Positions 57,401 through 64,000 of a DNA stretch of 64,000 nucleotides are shown here, one piece after another. Where the stretch lies: NCBI GenBank assembly GCA_964023275.1, contig OZ029921.1, positions 14,983,306-15,047,305 of the forward strand, in the 5' to 3' direction. The position numbers and the translations under genes were made by a program. The stretch comes from Norana najaformis (lineage: Eukaryota > Annelida > Clitellata > Crassiclitellata > Hormogastridae). The notes under the pieces are model-generated. The model searched no databases. It was not told where the DNA came from and saw only the letters and a program-made list of their open reading frames with translations. Position 1 is the first letter of the stretch; each line of letters starts with the position of its first letter.

Positions 57401-57565
57401 TCAATTCAAACTAGACTCAGGTAGCCGTTGCAATCCTCTCAGCGATATCGCGTGCTTATAAAGTAGGTTTTGGTTGAATATAATTGTCTTTTCTGCTCTC
57501 TTTTCTGTTCTGTAGGACACTGTTGGGACGTCATAGATGTGTGTTGCCTTTTCAGTGCCTGCTAA
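54306..57565 (+). CDS. Putative secreted Cys-rich peptide precursor, three exons
   Basis: I do not recognise this gene; the model is built from splice signals and precursor logic. Exons 54306-54449, 56474-56585 and 57516-57565 join in frame to about 101 residues. Residues 1-25 (MALFKHRLAVSVLFLLTVPT and following) form a signal peptide. Then comes a hydrophilic propeptide with PKR at about residues 70-72 and RKR at 84-86. The last 15 residues begin His-Cys-Trp and have cysteine spacing C-x6-CC-x4-C, with a TAA directly after the final Cys. The order signal, propeptide, dibasic site, small disulfide-rich peptide is that of a neuropeptide or peptide-hormone precursor. There is no amidation Gly. 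Donors GTAAGC and GTGAGA and a very pyrimidine-rich last acceptor support the splicing. The region has normal CpG, as expected of a tissue-restricted gene. An intron-retained exon 2 is the main alternative. Confidence 0.6.
55250..55345. repeat. Dispersed repeat in peptide-gene introns (three copies)
   Basis: GCTGGCCACCAGTGCCACAA here is echoed near 56180-56265 (GTTGCTACCAGTTGCACAAT) and 56700-56830 (CTGACCACCCATTGCCATTA, GTGGCACAATG). The last copy also has GGGCCCACTATGGGCCC. Confidence 0.45.
55968..56072 (-). repeat. tRNA-derived SINE, 3' part, inverted, in peptide-gene intron 1
   Basis: GTGACCGTATGGCCTCGACA, CATTTTTCAATGAATTAATC, GGGTGAGATCCTTCATCACC and CCCGTTCGCATTTAATGTCC are the reverse complement of the SINE body. 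Confidence 0.7.
56474..56585 (+). CDS. Peptide precursor exon 2: propeptide with basic sites
   Basis: After GTGCTGCAG it encodes DSLVVQLGTATEDRMKNERL, then LPKRTSSDGLRTGHLRK, ending C|GTGAGA in phase 1. Unspliced, the frame runs on to a stop at 56776 with an unrelated cysteine-containing tail. Confidence 0.58.
57516..57565 (+). CDS. Peptide precursor exon 3: four-Cys C-terminal peptide
   Basis: The acceptor follows a long pyrimidine tract (CTTTTCTGCTCTCTTTTCTG, TTCTGTAG). The first two bases complete the Arg of RKR, then 15 codons with four cysteines lead to TAA at 57563-57565. Confidence 0.58.
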
Positions 57566-58017
57566 TCATCACCATCATCATCAACGAAGGAAGACAGTGA
57601 CTTCGAGACAAGAAGGCGCTTGAACTTTAATCACGCTGTATACTTTAACTGCGCTATCAGTCGACCGAAATTCACTATGGGCTAGAATTACCATCTCATG
57701 CATTAATACATTGCCTAGTCGGGTTTCTTCGAAATTTGTTTTGTGTTATCCTCGTGTACGTGTATGTAGTGATAGCTACAACACAAGGCGTTGCATTTGC
57801 AATGGGTCATAAGTAAATTCAAAAGGAGCAATGGATAATCATAGGAGGCTGCATTTAAAAGAATATTTCGATATGTCCGATAGGCTTAAAGTCTGAAATT
57901 GTCTAGGCCTAAAGGAAAACCGATGGATGTATAGTGGGCATCGATAATCTCTCGCTGTTGTCAGCGATCGGGCTTCGAACCGTCGATTCGTCCAATTCGT
58001 AACTTAGTAATAACTCG

Positions 58018-58023
58018 AATAAA
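58018..58023 (+). terminator. Candidate polyadenylation signal for peptide gene
   Basis: AATAAA about 450 bp after the stop codon at 57565. Only the hexamer supports it. Confidence 0.3.
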
Positions 58024-58295
58024 GACACAAAGTATTCGATTTCGATTATATATTAATTAAACGAACAGTTCAATCACAACGAAACTTCAATCGCAATAGT
58101 TTCTAAACGCACGAATCTATCAACGAAATTTGTAACTCAAACTTTCAACCTAGCACAGCTTTGTTACAAAATCTTCGCAATTCCTAATACTGCATTTGCC
58201 TCCGCCTATCGAGGCCCTTTCCCACCAAGACAGCAGGTCAGTTCAGACTGGTTTAGACCGGCCTCTCGCTATTGCACAGCCGCTGATTCTATTGG

Positions 58296-59220
58296 TCGTG
58301 ATGCCGTCTGGAGGCTACTCCTGTCTCAGAGGGTGCCAGAGAAGATTGTTGGTCTAATGAAGAATTTGCACACGGACATGCTGGGTGCAGTCCCCATTGA
58401 TGGTGTAAAATCTGACTGGTTTAGGGCGGATAGAAGAGTGCGACAGGGATGTAGAACGGCTCCAGAGCTTTTCTTGCGCCCAATGGATAAAATCATGGAA
58501 GAAACCGTGGAGCAAGGACAGTCAGGTGCATCTATATGGTCACTGATCTAGAGTATGCTGATGACGTGGCTCTCCTTGCCGAGATGCTTGAAATCCTGGT
58601 CATGTCTTTGGATATAATAGACCAGGAAGCACATAAATTCGGGCTTGAGATCAACTGGGCCAAAACAAAAATCCAGACTGCAATGGACCAATGCCCAATA
58701 CCGGGCTATGTGCTGGTGGTGGAAAACCAGTTAGAGCTGGTTCGTGGGTTTTCCTACCTGTTTTTCTATGCTGAGGCTGGCGGCGGCAGTTGACTTCGGT
58801 TTCAGCGGTTCATAGCCATCGCTCGGGATTGCATGATCAGTCTACCACGAGAAATATGGAACACTAACAGCGGACTGGACACGAAACTCCACCCGTTCAA
58901 CGCTTATATTCTGCTATTGCTCTTGTCTGGTCGCTTATCAAGGATCTGGGGAATAAGCTCGATGCCTTCCATCTGTGGTGCTTTAGGAAAACACTGCGCA
59001 TTCACACCGCTTCTTCCTCTTATCTCTCTCTGCTCTCCAACCCCAAACACCCCCCGTAGCTGCCACGCTCTCTCCGTCTGACTTTTGGATTTTGACCTGG
59101 AACCGAACCCTTTTGCCTATCAATTTTGTTTTGACTGAGCGCCTGTGAATAAGCTGGTCCCTGCGGCGCGGCTTTCGCGGGGGCTGTAAAAATCTCGGAA
59201 TTACGATTACGATTACGATT
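58296..59220 (+). mobile_element. LINE reverse-transcriptase fragment to 3' end, (GATTAC)n tail
   Basis: VPEKIVGLMKNLHTDMLGAV, VRQGCRTAPELFL and LEYADDVALLAEMLEILVMS (YADD at 58554-58565), then LEINWAKTKIQTAMDQC, form an RT palm. After a short break, CMISLPREIWNTNSGLDTKL and KLDAFHLWCFRKTLRI-like sequence continue the C-terminal part. The end is GATTACGATTACGATT at about 59198-59220, a tail repeat typical of LINEs. Clade not determined; RTE- or ingi-like. Non-functional. Confidence 0.75.
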
Positions 59221-59277
59221 CACTACACAATGCAAGTCACCAACGTAGAGATATATCGCCTCACGATGCACATCCCA

Positions 59278-59600
59278 ATGTCGGAGATGATTCAAACAAG
59301 GAGGCTACGGCGGTTTGGATGCGTCGCACGTTGCAAAGGTGGCCAAGGTGGCCAAGACCATGCCAAACCTTGCAAGCGATGACTTCCGGCCCTCCGAGAG
59401 GTTGAAAGAGACCTATGGACAAGAACAGTGGAAGCTGAGTCACTTGACCTGCACCCACTGAACTTCGGGTTACATACGGCCTGGAGACGACCCAGAATAG
59501 AGAGGGCTGGTTGTGCCTATAGTAGGCTGAGCAAGGGAGGAGCATGCCACTGATGATGATGACGACGGCGATGATCATAATGATGATGCTGATGATAAAC
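59278..59600 (+). mobile_element. Second LINE 3' end with GATGAT tail
   Basis: MSEMIQTRRLRRFGCVARCK, then WTRTVEAESLDLHPLNFGLH and TAWRRPRIERAGC with one internal stop is the C-terminal tail of the same general type of LINE. It ends in (GAT/GAC)n at 59551-59600. Confidence 0.65.
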
Positions 59601-60540
59601 CTATGACGGGTAGTCAATATGTTGTACATGAATTTGCATTACGAGTCCCATTTCATAAGAGCACTGTGTGCAGTTTTCTACACCATGTGCATTACCGTGC
59701 AATCCTGTCAACATTAATAAAGCATCAGTTTTGTCAGCCCTGCAACCACTTGAACATTCTTCTCAAATCCTAGGGCAGATCAATCTCTATTCCGGCAAGC
59801 CTCATCATCATTGCAGGCCCTATAGTTTTTGCAGTTTATCTTCCACAAAATTATACATTTTTGATATTATCCCATCAACTATGTCATTCAAAAAATTACA
59901 CATGGCAGTACGTAGCTCCGTTACCTTGCATGCAGCACTAGTTAAGCTGACAGATCTGTATTTGCACGCGGCACTTCTATTTCCTTTTTGAACAATGCAT
60001 CTGAGTGCATTTTCTCTCTAATCCCGCACGGATGCCCACGAGACCCTTAATTGGGACGGAGACGGATGTGACCCATGTCGTTTCGCCTTGAGACCACGAC
60101 GTTCACCTAGTAGTCCGAGACGAGGCGGAGACCGACACCTAGGAACTCCGAGACAAGACCAATACTCCTGGCCTCCGAGACGAGCCCATTGCAAGACGAG
60201 ACAGAGTCCGAGATGTCCCTGAAAGCGTATCCATATTTTATCATCAGCACTAGGCAGTGTTTACTGTTTTACTTTAGGGCAGCATAATTTTTGTGTTTCG
60301 AATATACTGATTTGATTTAAAACAGTGAAAGTCTGTTTCTTGGCAGAGGTGACAGTTCTGACACTGATCCTCTAAGTCTGTCATCAACATATAAGTCTGC
60401 AAATGTGTATTACCGATACGCTGAGCAGTCTCCAAAACTGAATGGTGAGCCTGCAAGTGGAATACAAGACAGCCAGATCATAAATATACCCCTACTGCTT
60501 GTGTCATTGATAATCTCCCCATCTCCCCATTGACGACTAT
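59601..60540. other. Intergenic stretch with GAGAC-rich element end
   Basis: At 60045-60225 GAGACGA/CCGAGA motifs are dense and the sequence ends GAGATGTCCCTG, like the terminus of some hAT-type elements; no partner end was found. The remainder holds nothing recognised. Confidence 0.35.
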
Positions 60541-61208
60541 GTGTCTTTTGTTTTGACTATTTGCAGTCAACGCCTTTACCCACTAAAAGTCCTTCGATAT
60601 CAAGGAATGTCTTCCAATAAATTACAAAGCATTTTCCAAGCTCTTGTAGTGTCCAGGCTTACCTATGATCTTCCCTCCTGGGGTAGTTTCCTGTCAATAG
60701 AATTAATTGGGAGAATCGATTCATTTTTACGCCGCGCATTGCGTAGTGGCCTTTTGAATGGTGATAGTATAAAATTGGAAAATTATTGCGAGAAAATTGA
60801 ACTGAAATTCTTTAAAAGCATCCAGGAGCCTAACCACTGTCTTCACCAGTTACATCCAGCTAAGCACTCTCACGGTTTCACCTTGCGGGAGAGGGGGTAA
60901 TTTTGCATAATTTTGAATTGCCGAACTTTCACACATTGCTCCATAAAAAATCCTTTGTCGTTCGATCACTATATAAGTACAGCAAACTTTAATTTTTTTT
61001 CAATAGATCAATATATCAATTCTGCTAGGTTTTCCCAAAAGTTGTGGATCTGTATTCTGAACTAATTAACCATAATTTTTTATTAAGTTGTCATTCAGAC
61101 CCTATTTTACATTGTTCATGACCTTTATTATATTGTTGTGTGTATTGTTGTTGTAAAATGTGGGCGTTTGACTCATGCTAATAAAAGAATACTTACTTAC
61201 TTACTTAC
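60541..61208 (+). mobile_element. CR1/Jockey-like LINE 3' end with (TTAC)n tail
   Basis: RLYPLKVLRYQGMSSNKLQS, IFQALVVSRLTYDLPSWGSF and SIELIGRIDSFLRRALRSGL, then HKKSFVVRSLYKYSK-like sequence, match the region after the RT domain in jockey-superfamily LINEs. The + strand ends AATACTTACTTACTTACTTAC at about 61187-61208. One open stretch of 119 codons remains. Confidence 0.75.
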
Positions 61209-61254
61209 AAAAGCATAAGGTAGTTTCACAACTGATTTTATCTCCCTTCTTTCC

Positions 61255-61870
61255 AGTTCTTGTTTCCTGCATGTCCGTGACCTTCGCAGAATCAGCCTAA
61301 GGCTTGGCTTAAAAACCCTGTCTACCATCGCCACATCCATAGTTCATGCTAAACTGGACTACTTCATTTTATATTTCCTGATTATAGGCATCATTCAAAA
61401 TAAATCGTCTGTAAACTATCCGGAATGCTATCGTTCGTGCTGTCACCAAAACAACCAAAAATAAATCCTCTGTGTCCCTCAACCTGGACTCTGCCTCCAC
61501 CCACACCTTTGCTACTAATTCTCCTCTCCTCAACTTAGTGTTTTATTCGACCAAAATCTCAGCTTCTCTGATCACATCACCCATCTTTTCTGCTCTTGCT
61601 TCATACATATTCGTGACCTTCGCAGAATCCGCCATATGCTTGACTTCAAACCCGTATCTAACATCGCCACATCCATAGTTCATGTTAAACTAGACTACTG
61701 TAATTCATTTTTACCGAATAAGCTATAGACACCACCAAAAACCGCTTTCAAACTATCCAGAATGCTGTTGCTCATGCTGTCTCCAAAACCCTCAAACACC
61801 GTCGCATCACAGCTATTTTCAAATCATGGCTTACAATATCTGAACAAATAGGGAATAAAGTCCTATCAGT
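61255..61870 (+). mobile_element. L2-like LINE 3' fragments, same segment present twice
   Basis: GTGACCTTCGCAGAATC, GCCACATCCATAGTTCATG and CTATCCGGAATGCT / CTATCCAGAATGCT recur in two copies about 350 bp apart (61275-61460 and 61614-61800). Both encode decayed LRRIR, TIATSIVHAKLDY, and KTLKHRRITAIF-type L2 sequence. The arrangement could be a duplication or two overlapping insertions. Confidence 0.65.
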
Positions 61871-62400
61871 TATACAGTGTCTACAATACACTTCAATCCT
61901 CCCAAGCCTCCAATGGCTTATAGTCGAGGGCGAATTGGGTGGGACTTTCGGTTAGAGCAGAGAAAATATATTCAACTATTCGTCAACTTTACAGAATTAA
62001 AACAATACGAAATGTGGCTGCAGAATGCAATGACGTCTATAGTCCATAATATGCATGTGCGCTTGAAAGATAAAAATAAAGGCGACCTACAAACGCCACT
62101 TCTGTCTTTTGCCCTAACTGAGCGATAATCAAGCTTTCAGCGGCCGATCGCTATCCAATAATCTTTGCAGTAACTATTAGAGATCAGTGGTATAATGGTA
62201 CCTTAACGTAATTTGTAGTCTTTGGAATTTCATTTAAGGACGAGAACGATTCATTTTCAGTTCAGTTGAGGAGAAATAGAATAAATTTAGGGCAAATTTA
62301 ATTATATTCCGTGAAATTAGCATTTGTCCGTTTGAATGGCATCTAGTTCTTTGGGATCTCCTTAAACACCGACTGATGCCCTGAATTTGTGTTGGTATCC
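61871..62400. other. Intergenic stretch, nothing recognised
   Basis: An 83-codon open frame at 61877-62128 has no recognisable domain. Confidence 0.3.
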
Positions 62401-62406
62401 GTTATT

Positions 62407-62461
62407 ATGGCGAATACAGATGACTGGAGAAGCGGATTTCAGCTGGAAGTGCGTTTGACAG
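62407..62461 (+). CDS. Possible first coding exon of an unidentified gene
   Basis: ATG with ATT upstream (A at -3), then 18 codons (MANTDDWRSGFQLEVRLT) to CAG|GTACGC in phase 1. The composition and donor look exon-like, but I cannot match the peptide and see no second exon before the window ends. Confidence 0.25.
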
Positions 62462-64000
62462 GTACGCGAAGATACCCTGTTGTTGTTACTCGTTTTAATT
62501 GAAATTATCCTGTGATTGATATAAACAGATGTGAGGGCATTTTATATGTTAACTCGTAATCGCAAGATGCTTTCATGTGCTGGACGCATTGAATACCTGT
62601 GGATTACTAGCCACAGTGGTAAGAATTTCCTTAGCGAATTGTCAAATGATGGATTATAATTTTGATCGATGTTTGACAAAGATCACATAAAATTGATTTG
62701 CTTAGGTGCACCAGCTGACCCGAAACCATCGAAGCTTCAAGGGCTCTGACAAATGAGCTAAACTCAAGACTACTCAAAACAGGTTCAGATCTGCAAGGTT
62801 ATTAAAACAGCAGAAAATTATTAGTTGCTGAACAAGAAATAAATATTGGCATGGATCAGCACTATATTTTTTGTAGAGAGTATTAACCTAGTGATTATCA
62901 TATTAACAATTTATTAATAGAAAAATGGATTATCTAGTCTGATGCTGAATTCTGTAGCATCGTTTATGTCATACACAAGACTTCTATCAGTGGGCACTTC
63001 AGAAGAAACCCAAATACTGCAATAAACTGAGGAAGTAAATTAAATGGATGACATTTAAGTTTTGCATCCACCAGTATGATTTGTGAATGGTGTTATCTCT
63101 AGATGCCAACAAACCAAGTTTGTATTGTCCTAAGACTCAAATACTAATTTGATTTCCTAAAAGGTCGTGGATACCGTAACGCCCAACGTTAGCCTATACA
63201 CAGGACCCGAATAACGCCTGCTACGCAATTGGTCAATGCATAGCACGTCCGCCTGGCATGACCGAATTGGTCGCAGATCCTCTCACGCCCGTATATAGTA
63301 AAGAGTAACACGTGTTGTAAGTTAGGAAAGGATTGCTACAAAAATGACCTAATTTGGACCCCTTTCTGATAAAATAACTGCATATTAATTACTGGATGTT
63401 GTTATGAGAACCTGCATAATTGCCTATCATGCAATTGCAAACTAACAAAAAACAGGGATTTATTAAAAAATTTCAGTCCAACAAACCCACAAATACATTT
63501 CTTTTTGGGAAATACAAATTTATTGCTTCATAGCCCATTTTAATGCGTTTTTTGTTGGCACAACGTGACCTTTGGTATTTGTAATTAAAATGCATGAAAT
63601 AGCGATCAGAGTATGGAGTTACGACATTATTTTTATAAGGGAAATTGATTTGGAAAGCTAGCTAAACCTATGCAGCCTGATGGCCGCCATTTCAAAATCT
63701 AGAAATCCATCCGGAAGTGACCAAAATCACAGCGGAAGTGCAAAATTCACGTGACATGCTTTAGCCAATAGCATTACGGGCGTGAATGAAGTCTCCGAGT
63801 TTCCACTAACGTCCCGGGCATTAACGGAACCACTACGTTCTTAAAAAGTTGACAAAATCTTAAACTGTTACAGACTGTTGACCAGGATTGCCAAATGTGT
63901 ACAAATTTATGAATATTCCATAAAAATTGGTCAGAATTGGATGTGTTTGTACAGTACAGTAGGTGTCTAAGGTCTTAATCCTATCTATCCTGGATTTAAT
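62462..64000. other. Right end of window, nothing recognised
   Basis: AT-rich sequence with a GC-richer patch at 63165-63320 and GGCCGCCATTTC near 63682, a motif often near promoters. I see no conserved exon. Confidence 0.3.

Noticed and set aside
60541-60900. 119-codon frame as a host gene
   Set aside because: Its sequence is the post-RT region of a jockey-superfamily LINE and it ends in a (TTAC)n tail.

Overview
The window is animal nuclear DNA: genes are cut into short exons by GT-AG introns, coding density is low, and the rest is retrotransposon fragments, DNA-transposon remnants, tRNA-derived SINEs, microsatellites and a satellite array. The frequent TAGGCCTA-type octamers and the mix of L2-, RTE- and CR1-like LINEs suggest a marine invertebrate, possibly an echinoderm or another non-vertebrate deuterostome. 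That placement is inference; the sequence does not fix the species.

Three host genes can be supported, all on the + strand. (1) 653-4801 holds the last four coding exons of a neuronal calcium sensor (NCS-1/frequenin-like) EF-hand gene whose 5' part lies outside the window. (2) 24649-38932 is a complete twelve-exon catalase gene encoding about 506 residues. It has the catalytic His, Asn and Tyr and a final five-codon exon that supplies a peroxisomal -ANL ending. One of its introns appears to be of the GC-AG class. (3) 54306-57565 is a three-exon gene model for a small secreted precursor of about 101 residues: signal peptide, propeptide, dibasic sites, then a 15-residue C-terminal peptide with four cysteines. 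I do not recognise its family. An orphan ATG exon with a donor at 62407-62461 may start a fourth gene.

Region by region: 1-4.8 kb is the NCS gene with an antisense L2-like LINE in an intron. 4.8-11.4 kb is AT-rich and CpG-poor, with a well-preserved hAT element. 11.4-24.6 kb is CpG-normal intergenic DNA with SINE copies, an L2 3' end, a Gypsy-type gag remnant, microsatellites and a small hAT MITE. 24.6-40.4 kb is catalase and its CpG-poor gene body, with several LINE ends and a 691-bp element with long inverted ends in its introns. 41.4-50.1 kb is a satellite domain: a homogenised core of about fifty 43-bp monomers, followed by diverged monomers lying between fragments of CR1-, RTE- and L2-like LINEs. 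51.6-54.2 kb is a patchwork of repeats. 54.3-57.6 kb is the secreted-peptide gene. 58.3-61.9 kb is a run of LINE 3' ends, and the remainder is mostly unrecognised.

The genes do not form an operon or an obvious shared pathway. The most interesting items are the cysteine-rich peptide precursor, the satellite blocks that interrupt LINE reading regions, and sharp CpG boundaries that follow the two conserved genes.
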